Positions 1 to 8,063 of a DNA stretch of 64,000 nt are shown here, in pieces (position 1 is the first letter of the stretch; each line of letters opens with the position of its first letter). Made by a program: the position numbers and the translations under genes. The stretch spans positions 682,001 through 746,000 of the forward strand of contig CAWBYD010000008.1 of assembly GCA_963792915.1 (NCBI GenBank), given 5' to 3'. A model generated the notes under the pieces. The model worked only from the letters and a program-made list of their open reading frames with translations, was not told the DNA's origin and made no database searches. Origin of the DNA: Solirubrobacter sp963792915 (GTDB lineage Bacteria; Actinomycetota; Thermoleophilia; Solirubrobacterales; Solirubrobacteraceae).

Positions 1-30
1 ATCCTGAGCCGAGCAGAACGGGCAGGTCAT
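1..30 (-). CDS. Zinc-ribbon part of PaaD, N-terminus only (cut by window edge)
   Basis: Only the first ten codons are present; they read MTCPFCSAQD. The ATG overlaps the stop of the upstream paaC gene in the 4-bp ATGA pattern used throughout this operon, which supports a real start. A CPxC knuckle right at the start matches the cysteine-rich C-terminal zinc-ribbon that follows the DUF59 domain in normal PaaD (PaaJ). The DUF59 half is a separate gene further upstream in the same operon, so I infer a split PaaD. The identity depends on sequence beyond the window. Confidence 0.6.
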   Translation of the reverse strand, partial: MTCPFCSAQD

Positions 31-683
31 GGTTCCCAGCGCCGGCGCTCGGCGTCCCAGCGCGACCAGTCCGTCGGCTCGGGCAGCGTGACCCCGATCA
101 CGCGCTCGGACCACTCGCGCATCAGCCCGCGCTGGTACGCGGGGTCGAAGCGGACGAGGCCCTCGTCGAGCGCCTCGCGGTAGGCCGGGTCGTCGTCGGG
201 TCCGATCCAGCGCCCCGCCTGCTCCCACGTGGACAGCAGCGCGCTCTCGAGCGCCTCCTTCTCCGGGCCGCGACTCAGGCGCTTGGCCCACGCCTCCGCG
301 TGCACGCGGTGCGAGCCCTCCTCCTGGAGGATCTTGCGCGCCCGCTGCGCCATCGGCGTCAGCGTCGAGTCCACGCAGGCGGCGACGAACGTCGTCAGCA
401 CACCGTCGACCAGCAGGTTGGCGGCGATGAACGAGGTCCAGTCCGGCAGCTCGCCGTCGAGCAGCGCGAGCCGGCGGTCGCCGCCGAACTCGTCGACCTC
501 GGCGCCGAGCTGCTTGAGGACGGGATACGTCGAGCGCGAGTGTCCGAGCTCATCCTGCGCCATCGCGGCGGCGGCCACCGCGGACTCGAGCGTCGGCGCC
601 GACACGGCCCATTCCGCGTAGCGGCGGCCCAGCGCCGCCTTGTTGTCGGCCAGCGAGCCGATCAGAGAAGCCATCGCGCTCAT
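27..683 (-). CDS. paaC: Phenylacetyl-CoA epoxidase subunit PaaC
   Basis: About 218 residues. PaaC is the structural ferritin-like partner of PaaA in the ring 1,2-epoxidase that converts phenylacetyl-CoA to its epoxide in aerobic phenylacetate catabolism. The sequence shows the expected helical pattern (AQDELGHSRSTYP, EEGSHRVHAEAWAKRL, ending WSRWDAERRRW). I chose the ATG at 683 (MSAMASLIGS) because it overlaps the paaB stop by 4 bp; a longer in-frame extension exists but would run deep into paaB. Its own stop overlaps the start of the next gene. It lies in a tight operon with paaA, the DUF59 gene and paaB. Confidence 0.93.
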   Translation of the reverse strand: MSAMASLIGSLADNKAALGRRYAEWAVSAPTLESAVAAAAMAQDELGHSRSTYPVLKQLGAEVDEFGGDRRLALLDGELPDWTSFIAANLLVDGVLTTFVAACVDSTLTPMAQRARKILQEEGSHRVHAEAWAKRLSRGPEKEALESALLSTWEQAGRWIGPDDDPAYREALDEGLVRFDPAYQRGLMREWSERVIGVTLPEPTDWSRWDAERRRWEP

Positions 684-862
684 GAGCGGATCGCCACCCG
701 GATCGACTCCCGCGGGACGATGACCATCTCGATCCACGGCTGCTCGTCGTAGATCGAGCGCGCGCACACGAGCGCGAGGTCGGGGTCCTCCTCGGTGACC
801 GTTCCCACGTGATGCAGCGGGGCCTCGTAGGCCTTGCGCGCGAACACCTCCCAGACGCTCAT
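680..862 (-). CDS. paaB: Phenylacetyl-CoA epoxidase subunit PaaB
   Basis: 60 residues beginning MSVWEVFARK and containing the PaaB pattern LHHVGTV, DLALVCARSIYDE and WIEMVIVPRESI. PaaB is a small bridging subunit of the PaaABC(D)E epoxidase. At 60 residues it is shorter than the roughly 95-residue enterobacterial protein, lacking the C-terminal tail, which is common in actinobacteria. Both ends overlap neighbouring genes by 4 bp (ATGA), so translation is probably coupled to the genes on each side. Confidence 0.92.
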   Translation of the reverse strand: MSVWEVFARKAYEAPLHHVGTVTEEDPDLALVCARSIYDEQPWIEMVIVPRESIRVAIRS

Positions 863-1239
863 GCCACGATCCCCAACGAGCGCATCTTCGCGCGCGCCTC
901 CTCGCGGATCATCGCCCGCGTCCACACCGGGTCCCATACAACCTCGATCCGTACCTCGTCGACATCGGGTTCCTGCAGCAGCCGGTCGCGGATGTCGTCC
1001 TCGATGAAGTCCATCGCCGGGCAGCCCATCGCGGTGAACGTGAGCTCGAGATCGACCGCGCCGGCCGCCCAGGCCAGCGACACGATCAGCCCCATGCCCA
1101 CGACCGAGACCGGGATCTCGGGGTCCTCGACCTCGCGCAGCGCGTTCCACAGGCGCGCTTCCACCGCCTGGGTCGAGCTCAGCGGACCGGCCGCGGCGGC
1201 CTCGGCGGCCGCGCCGGAGCGGGTGATGAGCGCGCTCAT
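859..1239 (-). CDS. paaD: PaaD DUF59 (MIP18-like) part, iron-sulfur/metal assembly factor
   Basis: 126 residues. The DUF59 core is clear: LREVEDPEIPVSVVGMGLI, then LTFTAMGCPAMDFIEDDIR with the conserved cysteine of SUF-type carrier proteins, then WDPVWTRAMI. PaaD is needed to mature or support the epoxidase. The usual C-terminal zinc-ribbon is missing: the protein ends soon after the core at SLGIVA. A separate small CPxC-starting gene sits at the end of the operon and probably supplies it. The gene lies between paaA and paaB instead of after paaC, an order different from the classical paaABCDE. Confidence 0.88.
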   Translation of the reverse strand: MSALITRSGAAAEAAAAGPLSSTQAVEARLWNALREVEDPEIPVSVVGMGLIVSLAWAAGAVDLELTFTAMGCPAMDFIEDDIRDRLLQEPDVDEVRIEVVWDPVWTRAMIREEARAKMRSLGIVA

Positions 1240-2168
1240 GCGTGCCTCAGCTGCCGGTAGCCGCGCTGGAGCTTGTCGACATACTCGACGTTCATCGGGC
1301 CGCGGCCCTTCCAGCGCACGAGCACCTCGTCCCAGCTGATCGCCCCGCCCCACGTCTTGGTCTCGGCGTCGAACGCGCGCGGGAAGTCGGTGTCGATCGC
1401 CCAGCGCTCGCCGTCCCAGTGCGCCGGCACGTCGATCCCGACCTCCTCCATGAACGGCACGACGTTGCGCATCCACTCCTGGCGCAGCCCGTCGTTGGAG
1501 AGGCCCTTGAAGCCGTAGTCGAGCTGCACGCCATGGCGCTTGAGGTCGTCCGGCAGCCCGAACCACTCGAGCGTGAGCAGGAACATCCAGTCCGCGGCGG
1601 CCTGGATCTTCGGCTTCTCGGCGGGGTCGGCGCACAGCTTCTTGACCCACGTACGACCGTGGCGGAGGTGGAACGTCTCCTCCTTGTCGACCTTGGCGAG
1701 CGCGCGCTTCCAGGGCCCGAACGTCGTGTGCTTGTGGATGTCCCCCAGCAGCGTGAAGCCCGCCTGGTCATAGAGCGCGTTGGCCATCACCAGCTCGTGC
1801 CAGGAGTCGAGCGCGATGTCGAACGCGTACGGGTACTTGAACGCCGACGGCTCGCGCTCGTAGATCAGCGCCGACATGTCGACGCCGAGGTCACCGAGCA
1901 GCCGGTAGGCGATGTGCGCGTGCGCCAGCTCGTCCTGGACGATCGAGATCGCCGAGCCGTAGTTGTTGAGCGCCGGCGCGTGCTGGGCCGCTCGCAGGTA
2001 CGACGGCGCGGACACCAGCTCCGTGTCCGCCGACACCGTCAGGATCCGGTGGATGCCCTTCACGTAGTCCGGGGACATGTGCTGCAGCCCCTCGACCAGC
2101 TTGCCGGCGGCCAGGTGCTCGCGCACCTCGTCCTCCGTTCGCTGGGCCAGCTCTTCGACTGCGACCAT
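1236..2168 (-). CDS. paaA: Phenylacetyl-CoA epoxidase catalytic subunit PaaA
   Basis: 310 residues, normal length. PaaA carries the di-iron centre that inserts oxygen into the aromatic ring of phenylacetyl-CoA. Ferritin-like ligand helices are visible (DELAHAHIAYRLL; DKEETFHLRHG), together with the family pattern SPDYVKGIHRILTVSADTELVSAP near the start. It is the first gene of the operon; the ATG at 2168 is 58 bp from the divergent aldehyde dehydrogenase start. The upstream sequence shows no strong Shine-Dalgarno. Its stop overlaps the DUF59 gene start by 4 bp. Confidence 0.96.
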   Translation of the reverse strand: MVAVEELAQRTEDEVREHLAAGKLVEGLQHMSPDYVKGIHRILTVSADTELVSAPSYLRAAQHAPALNNYGSAISIVQDELAHAHIAYRLLGDLGVDMSALIYEREPSAFKYPYAFDIALDSWHELVMANALYDQAGFTLLGDIHKHTTFGPWKRALAKVDKEETFHLRHGRTWVKKLCADPAEKPKIQAAADWMFLLTLEWFGLPDDLKRHGVQLDYGFKGLSNDGLRQEWMRNVVPFMEEVGIDVPAHWDGERWAIDTDFPRAFDAETKTWGGAISWDEVLVRWKGRGPMNVEYVDKLQRGYRQLRHA

Positions 2169-2226
2169 GTAACCCCTTCAACGTGAGACACTTGACTTAC
2201 GTCCGACAATCTATAGTCTCTTTGCG
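2169..2226. promoter_or_regulatory. Divergent paaA / aldehyde dehydrogenase control region
   Basis: The 58-bp gap holds an 18-bp quasi-palindrome at 2192-2209 of form TTGNCNNACGTNNGNCAA (12 of 18 positions symmetric), a plausible repressor site serving both directions. A TATAGT hexamer at 2212-2217 sits 9 bp before the aldehyde dehydrogenase ATG, so that transcript may be nearly leaderless. No convincing -35 at 17 bp is seen. Assignment to a particular regulator (TetR-type PaaR or PaaX) is not possible from sequence alone. Confidence 0.4.
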
Positions 2227-3612
2227 ATGCCGTCAAGCACCTTGGAAGCCGTTCTGACCATCACCAATCCGGCGACCGGGGAGCCGGTCGGCGAGGTCCC
2301 GGCGGCCGGGCCGGAGGCCGTCGACGCCGCGGTGCGGACTGCGCACGCGGCGTTCGGAGACTGGTCGCGCCGCGGCTACTCCGACCGCGGGCGGATCCTG
2401 CACGCGTGCGCGGAGGCGTTCGAGGCGCACGTCGCCGAGCTCGTTCCGATCCTCGTCGCCGAGCAGGGCAAGACGATCCGCGAGGCGCAGATCGAGCTGC
2501 ACAAGGCGGCCGAGACGCTCGAGCACTACGCCGGGCTCGCCAAGGAGGTCCGGGGCGTCTACGTGCACGGCCTGGACCCGGGCGTCGACGGCCGCGTGCT
2601 GCGCCGCCCGCTGGGCGTCGTCGCCGCGATCGTCCCCTGGAACTTCCCGACCACGCTGCTGTGCAACAAGCTCGGCCCGGCGCTGCTGTGCGGCAACACC
2701 GTCGTCGCCAAGCCGGCCGACACGACGCCCTACACGACGCTGCGGCTCGTGGAGATCCTGCATGCTGCGGGCCTGCCCGAGGGCGTGCTGACCGTCGTCA
2801 CCGGCACCGGCCCGGTCGCCGGCGAGGCGCTCGTTACGCACCCGCTCGTGCGCAAGATCGCGTTCACGGGCTCGACGCCGACCGGCGAGCGCGTCGCGGC
2901 GCTGGCCGCCGCGGGCTCCAAGCGCACGACGCTCGAGCTGGGCGGCTCGGACCCGATGATCATCTGCGACGACGCGGACCTCTCGCGCGCCGCCAGCGCC
3001 GCCTCGATGGGCCGCTTCTACAACTGCGGCCAGGCCTGCCTGGCGATCAAGCGCGTGTTCGTGTTCGAGTCCGTGGCCGACGAGGTGATCGAGGCGATCG
3101 TGGCCAAGGCCAAGAAGCTGCGCGTGGGCCCGGGGGACGATCCGGCCAGCCAGATCGGGCCGATGCACACCGCGCGCCAGCGCGAGATCATGGAGCGTCA
3201 GATCGCGGCGTCCGGCGGCGAGGTGCTGGCCGGCGGCTCGCGGATCGACGGGCCCGGCTTCTTCCACGAGCCGACGATCGTGCTCGAGCCCGGCCGCGAC
3301 TCGCCGATGGCTCACGAGGAGGTCTTCGGCCCGGCGCTGCCGATCTGGCGCGTCAAGGACTTCGACGAGGCGATCGAGCGCGCCAACGACTCGCCGTTCG
3401 GCCTCGGCTCGAGCATCTGGACGCGCGACCTGGTGCGGGCCGAGCGCGCGGCGGCCGAGCTCGACTGCGGCTACACGTGGATCAATTCGCCGACCAAGGT
3501 CTACGACGAGCTGCCGTTCGGCGGCGCCAAGGCGTCCGGCTACGGCAAGGAGCACGGCTCGGAGGCGTTCGACTTCTACACCGAGCGCAAGTCGGTCGTC
3601 GTCAAGCGCTAG
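2227..3612 (+). CDS. NAD(P)-dependent aldehyde dehydrogenase (succinate-semialdehyde dehydrogenase-like)
   Basis: 461 residues, ALDH superfamily. Visible motifs: PWNFPTTLLCNKLGPAL (cofactor/backbone loop), FTGSTPTGERV (Rossmann), ELGGSDP with the general-base Glu, and NCGQACLAIKR with the catalytic Cys; the C-terminal EVFGPALPI and PFGGAKASGYG are also typical. The family oxidises short-chain or succinate semialdehydes; the exact substrate is not readable. It is divergent from paaA, so a role in aromatic catabolism is possible but inferred. The stop codon TAG is formed by the CTAG end of a 168-bp near-palindromic element that follows. Confidence 0.9.
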   Translation: MPSSTLEAVLTITNPATGEPVGEVPAAGPEAVDAAVRTAHAAFGDWSRRGYSDRGRILHACAEAFEAHVAELVPILVAEQGKTIREAQIELHKAAETLEHYAGLAKEVRGVYVHGLDPGVDGRVLRRPLGVVAAIVPWNFPTTLLCNKLGPALLCGNTVVAKPADTTPYTTLRLVEILHAAGLPEGVLTVVTGTGPVAGEALVTHPLVRKIAFTGSTPTGERVAALAAAGSKRTTLELGGSDPMIICDDADLSRAASAASMGRFYNCGQACLAIKRVFVFESVADEVIEAIVAKAKKLRVGPGDDPASQIGPMHTARQREIMERQIAASGGEVLAGGSRIDGPGFFHEPTIVLEPGRDSPMAHEEVFGPALPIWRVKDFDEAIERANDSPFGLGSSIWTRDLVRAERAAAELDCGYTWINSPTKVYDELPFGGAKASGYGKEHGSEAFDFYTERKSVVVKR

Positions 3613-3776
3613 TGGACGCGTCCAAAAGTTCGACGTATTCCGGCGGGCCCGGCCCGACGCTGCCGGGCGGCGGCCGCCGCACACGTACCACCAGTATGCG
3701 AGCGGCGTCCGCCGCAGGCAGCGACGACCCGTGCATTCGCCGGGTTATACGCCGAACTTCCGGACACGCCCACTAG
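3609..3776. repeat. 168-bp near-palindromic element between convergent genes (MITE- or terminator-like)
   Basis: Reading inward from both ends gives nearly the same sequence: CTAGTGG(A/G)CG(C/T)GTCC..AAGTTCG(A/G)CGTAT. There are 7 differences in the first 33 positions, and similarity continues inward through GCTGCC and CGGCGG blocks almost to the centre near 3692. Each end is CTAG, and these supply the TAG stops of both the aldehyde dehydrogenase and the TPR gene. The outer arm includes a perfect 12-bp palindrome TGGACGCGTCCA at 3613-3624. It holds no ORF. It could be a small non-autonomous element or a bidirectional terminator. Confidence 0.7.
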
Positions 3777-5678
3777 TCCCGGCGCAGGACGTCGCGCACG
3801 TCTTTGAACGCCGAGAGCTTGGTGGTGAAGCCGGGATCAAGCGTCACCGCGAGCGTGATCGCGGCCCAGCCGAGCGCCGGCAGCAGCAAGCCGTCTGCGA
3901 CGTCGGAGGTGCCGCGCAGCGCGAGCACGGCGGCGAGCGGGACCAGCCCGATCACCAGGCTGCGCAGCAACTCGACGAGCCGCAGCCGGCGCGCTCGCCG
4001 GGCGGCGATGCCGGGATTCCGACCACGGGAGGTCGCGCCAGCGCGCGTCGACGACGCAGCGGATGTCGGCCTCGATCCGCTCCGCCAGCGCCCCGCGGCT
4101 CTCCGGGCCCGGGCTGATCAGCCACTTCTTGAGCTCGCGCAGCCCGGCCGCGATCCCGTCGGCGCGCTCGTCGAGCCACGCGTCGGTGCGGATGTCTCCG
4201 GTCGGCCGGGCGCGCTTGAGGTGATCGCGCAGGCCGGTGGCGGCCGCCTCGATCGCCTCCGAGGCCGCGCGCACGGCGAGCGGGTCGGCCGGGTCGAGGC
4301 GGCCGCGCAGCCCCTGGCGCACGCGCAGCAGAGCGGTCAGCCCGGCGGCCCCGGGGTCGGCGGCCCGCACGCGCCGCTGCGCGAGCGACTCGGCCGCGCT
4401 GAGCGCGGTCAGCAGGGCGAGCAGGGTGAGCTGCGTCGCGGCGACGATCGCAGCGGTCCAGAACTCGCGGTAGGCGGTCGTCGTATACAGGACGGCGGCG
4501 AGCGTGACGACGGCGAGCGTGCCGATGGCGAGCGTCCGCGCCGTGAACTCCAACCGCGAGATGACCCACATCCACGCGACGATCCCCACCAGCGCGGACA
4601 GGAGCTCGCCGCCGGCGCCCGGGTGCGGCCACAGCTCGGGCACCAGGTAGATCCACAGCGCGATCAGCGCGAACCACAGGCCGACGGCCAAGCGGGCGGC
4701 CATCAGCACGGCGGCGCTGACGCGCGCGCGGCGCCAGGCCTGCGCCAGCGCACGGGTGCGCAGCCGCTCGCGCTGCGGGCTCTCCGCCGCCACGACCTCG
4801 CGCAGCCCCGCGATCGCGGACCGGGCCGGCGCGAAGGCCCGGTGCGTGTCAGCGTCGAGCCGCCGCCACAGCGGACCCGCCCCGACGCGCCAGGCGGCGC
4901 GCCGGCGCTCGCGCTTGACCTCATCGTCCTCGTGCAGCTCGGCGGCGCGCCGGAAGCATTCGAGCGCCCCGGCGGCGTCATGCAGATCGAGCGCCAGGCG
5001 GCCCTGCTGCATGAGCAGCTCGCGGTTCTCGACCGGCGCCGCGGCGAGCACGTCGAGCGCGTCCTCCGGGCGCCCGCGCTGCTCGAGCAGGAGCGCGACG
5101 GCCGTCCTCGCCCCGTCGTGGGCGGGATCGACCGCGAGCGCCGCGCGGGCCGCGGTCTCGGCCTCCGCGGGGCGCCCGGCGGCGTACTCGAGCTCGGCCA
5201 GCTCGACGAGCGCCGCGGGCGTGCCGGAGCGCAGCAGCGCCCGCGCCTCGTCGAAGCGGCCCAGCTCGCGCAGCGCGCGGCTGCGCAACCGCGCGGCCGG
5301 CTCGCCGCCCACGCCGGCCAGGCGGGCGGCGGCCCGCTCCGGATCGCCGGCCGCGAGCTCGACCTGTCCGGCGAGCACCAGCAGCTCCTCGTTCCGTGCG
5401 CCGGCCAGGACGCGGCGGGCGTCGGCGTGGTGCCGGCGGGCAAGCAGGGCGCGCGCGTAGGGGCCCTGCCACTCGGGGTCCCGCGCGGCCGCGCGAGCGA
5501 GGTGGCGCAGCGCGCCGCGGCGCCCGCTCTCCAGCAGCGCCCGCTCGCCGTGGACGGCGGCGTTCGACGGGTCGCGCCGCGCCGCGCGGCGCAGAACCCG
5601 GCGGGCCGAGCGCCTGGCGCCGCGCGACCGCAGGGCCTGCGCCCGGCCCAGCAGATCCGCCTCGGGAGTGGTCGTCAT
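3773..5678 (-). CDS. TPR-repeat membrane protein with apparent frameshift
   Basis: About 634 residues if one extra base is ignored. The N-terminal ~270 residues are alanine/arginine-rich tetratricopeptide-like repeats (AVHGERALLESGRRGALRHL, LALDLHDAAGALECFRRA). Four hydrophobic helices follow (LAVGLWFALIALWIYLV, LLSALVGIVAWMWVI and others), then a cytoplasmic stretch. The reading frame breaks near 4000-4020: the frame in use up to DLPWSES becomes Arg/Ala-rich nonsense, while the frame ending at 3773 continues with RRLRLVELLRSLVIGLVPLA and two more membrane helices. The total length is 3n+1, consistent with one extra base. The function is unknown. The stop lies in the palindromic element downstream. 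Confidence 0.72.
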
Positions 5679-5717
5679 CGCCGGCCGGTCGATCCTCCCA
5701 CGGCCGCGCGCCGGCGA

Positions 5718-6197
5718 TCAAGTGCGCTTGAGCTCCTCGCGCTCGGCGAGCCGGTTGCGGCGGCGGGTCTGCGCCTCGGCCTCGCGCCGCGCCTCGACGT
5801 CGTCCTCGATCGCGAGCGGCGGCACCTGGGTCGGCCGGCCGTCCTCGTCGAGCGCGACCATCGTGATGTAGGCGCTGCTCGTGTGCCGGATCTCGCCGCT
5901 GCGCGGCAGTTCGGCCTCGACGCGCACGCCGACCTCCATCGACGTCCGCCAGACGGCGTTGACCGACGCCCGAAAGGTCACGAGATCGCCCACGTTGACG
6001 GGCTCGTTGAACGTCATCCGGTCCACTCCGGCGGTCACGACGCGGCAGCGCGAGTGGCGGATCGCGGCGAGCCCGGCGACCTCGTCGCAGAGCTTCATGA
6101 CCGTGCCGCCGTGCACGAAGCCGGCGTTGTTGGAGTCGGTGAGGCCCATCCAGCGCACGAGCACCGAATGGGAGGCAGCGGCGGGGCGGGCGTCCAC
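5718..6197 (-). CDS. Acyl-CoA thioesterase (hotdog fold, YciA/BACH type)
   Basis: About 159 residues. The hotdog signature is NNAGFVHGGTVMKLCDEVAGLAAIRHS, with Asn and His/Asp positions typical of hexameric acyl-CoA hydrolases, followed by DRMTFNEPVNVGDLV and SMEVGVRVEAE. It should hydrolyse acyl-CoA to free acid and CoA in the cytoplasm. I chose the GTG at 6197 (xDARPAAASHSVLVRW) because family members have a short strand before NNAGFVHGG; an ATG at 6149 would remove it. The C-terminus is a charged tail (RREAEAQTRRRNRLAEREEL). It is divergent from the oxidoreductase gene at 6252. Confidence 0.88.
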   Translation of the reverse strand: MDARPAAASHSVLVRWMGLTDSNNAGFVHGGTVMKLCDEVAGLAAIRHSRCRVVTAGVDRMTFNEPVNVGDLVTFRASVNAVWRTSMEVGVRVEAELPRSGEIRHTSSAYITMVALDEDGRPTQVPPLAIEDDVEARREAEAQTRRRNRLAEREELKRT

Positions 6198-6251
6198 GCG
6201 CCGGATAATGTCACCGTCCGCGTGACCGGCATGAGCACAGGAGCGTGAGCG

Positions 6252-7211
6252 ATGCGAGCGATGCAGATCACCGAGCTCAGCGGGCCGGAGACGGCGCTGT
6301 CGCTGGTGGACGTCGAGCCGCCGGACGGCGGCGGCGTGGTCGTCGAGGTGCACGCCGCGGGCGTCTCGTTCCCGGAGGTGCTCCAGACGCACGGGGCCTA
6401 CCAGGTCAAGCCAGAGCTGCCGTTCGTGCCGGGGAGCGAGGTCGGCGGCGTGGTGGTGAGCGCGCCGGCGGGCGCGGCGGTGCGCGCGGGCGACCGCGTC
6501 GCGGCGTTCTGCATGTTCGGCGGCTTCGCCGAGGTCGCCGTGGCGCCGCCGCACATGACGTTCAAGCTCGCGGACGCGCTGGACTTCGCCCAGGGCGCGG
6601 CGCTGGTGCTCAACTACCACACCGCATACTTCTCGCTGGTCCGCCGCGGGCGGCTCGTCGCGGGCGAGACCGTGCTGGTCCACGGCGCCGCCGGCGGCGT
6701 GGGAACGGCGGCGCTGCAGGTGGCGCGCGGCCTCGGCGCGCGCACGCTCGCGGTCGTCTCCAGCGACGCCAAGGCGGCGATCGCGCTCGAGGCGGGGGCG
6801 GACGAGGTGCTGCGCTCCGACGGGGCGTGGAAGGACGAGGCCAAGGCGCTCGGCGGCGTCGACATCGTGCTCGACCCCGTCGGCGGCGACCGCTTCACGG
6901 ACTCCCTGCGGGCGCTGAACGAGAACGGGCGCGTGGTCGTCGTCGGCTTCACCGGCGGGTCGATCCCCGAGGTCAAGGTCAACCGCCTGCTGCTCAACAA
7001 CACCGAGGTCGTCGGCGCCGGCTGGGGCGCCTCGGTGCTCAAGAACGCGGCGCTGGTCGGCGAGATCGGCGCGGCGGTCGACGGGCTGATCGACGGCGGC
7101 TTCGTGCGGCCGCTGATCGGCGCGCGCTTCCCGCTCGAGCGCGCGGCGGACGCGCTGGCGCTGATCGAGGGTCGCGGTGCGACCGGCAAAGTCGTCCTGG
7201 AGGTTCGATGA
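6252..7211 (+). CDS. NADPH:quinone reductase-like MDR oxidoreductase
   Basis: 319 residues, zinc-free medium-chain dehydrogenase/reductase of the quinone oxidoreductase group. It has the GroES-like N-terminal domain (AGVSFPEVLQTHGAYQVKP, PFVPGSEVGGVV) and a Rossmann domain with VHGAAGGVGTAALQVARGLG, then ATGKVVLEV at the end. No zinc-binding Cys/His set is seen. The ATG is preceded by AGGAG at 6239-6243 with good spacing. It overlaps the following SDR gene by 4 bp, so the two are probably co-translated. The electron acceptor is not identifiable. Confidence 0.88.
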   Translation: MRAMQITELSGPETALSLVDVEPPDGGGVVVEVHAAGVSFPEVLQTHGAYQVKPELPFVPGSEVGGVVVSAPAGAAVRAGDRVAAFCMFGGFAEVAVAPPHMTFKLADALDFAQGAALVLNYHTAYFSLVRRGRLVAGETVLVHGAAGGVGTAALQVARGLGARTLAVVSSDAKAAIALEAGADEVLRSDGAWKDEAKALGGVDIVLDPVGGDRFTDSLRALNENGRVVVVGFTGGSIPEVKVNRLLLNNTEVVGAGWGASVLKNAALVGEIGAAVDGLIDGGFVRPLIGARFPLERAADALALIEGRGATGKVVLEVR

Positions 7212-7996
7212 TCGTCTTCATGTCCGGCGGCAGCCGCGGGATCGGGCTCGCGATCGCCGAGCGCCTCGCGCGCGACGGCGCCAAGGTCGCGCTGATGGCC
7301 AAGACCGACGAGCCGCACCCGCGGCTCCCCGGCACGATCCACACCGCCGCCGAGGCGATCGTGGCGGCCGGCGGCGAGGCGCTCCCGATCGTCGGCGACA
7401 TCCGCGACGCCGATGCGGTGACCGCGGCGGTGGCGGCGACCGTCGAGCGCTGGGGCGGGATCGACACCGTGATCAACAACGCGAGCGCGATCAACCTCGC
7501 GCCGATGGCCTCGCTCGACGTCAAGCGCTATGACCTGATGCTCGACATCAACGCGCGCGGGACGTTCGTCGTCACGCGCGCGTGCCTGGAGCACGTGCGC
7601 GCGGCCGGAGGGCACGTGCTCACGCTGTCGCCGCCGCTGTCGCTGGACCCGCGCTGGCTGAACGGCCACAGCGCCTACACGCTGTCGAAGTTCGGCATGA
7701 CCATGCTCACGCTGGGGCTGGCCGCCGACGAGCCGGCGATCCACGCGAACTGCCTGTGGCCGCGCACGCTGATCGCCACCGCGGCGGTCCAGAACCTGCT
7801 CGGCGGCGAAGCCGCGATGGCGGTCGCGCGGACGCCGGAGATCGTCGCCGACGCGGCTGCCGCGATCCTCGCCGGCGACGCGAGCGGCCGGGTGTTCATC
7901 GACGACCAGGTGCTCGAGGGCGACCTTTCGCGGTACGCCGCCGTCGACGGGGCGGATTTGCAGCTCGACCTGTTCGTGGACGGCTGGCCCGGCTGA
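7208..7996 (+). CDS. Short-chain dehydrogenase/reductase (HSDL2-like)
   Basis: 262 residues, classical SDR. It has the cofactor motif SGGSRGIGLAIAERLA, the structural NNAS motif (VINNASAINL), and the active-site Tyr/Lys in SAYTLSKFG. The KTDEPHPRLPGTIHTAAEAI segment and loop are characteristic of hydroxysteroid-dehydrogenase-like protein 2 and bacterial relatives, whose substrate is not well defined. The ATG overlaps the stop of the quinone-reductase-like gene (ATGA). It is followed by 67 bp before the chemoreceptor gene. Confidence 0.9.
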   Translation: MIVFMSGGSRGIGLAIAERLARDGAKVALMAKTDEPHPRLPGTIHTAAEAIVAAGGEALPIVGDIRDADAVTAAVAATVERWGGIDTVINNASAINLAPMASLDVKRYDLMLDINARGTFVVTRACLEHVRAAGGHVLTLSPPLSLDPRWLNGHSAYTLSKFGMTMLTLGLAADEPAIHANCLWPRTLIATAAVQNLLGGEAAMAVARTPEIVADAAAAILAGDASGRVFIDDQVLEGDLSRYAAVDGADLQLDLFVDGWPG

Positions 7997-8063
7997 CCCG
8001 CGCTTGACCAAACCTTGACGTGATCGGGAGGGTGCGTGGAGCCGGGCTGCCGATAGAGAGCCT

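Noticed and set aside
8049..8056. Sigma-28 promoter for the chemoreceptor
   Set aside because: GCCGATAG matches the -10, but no TAAA-type -35 is present 15 bp upstream.
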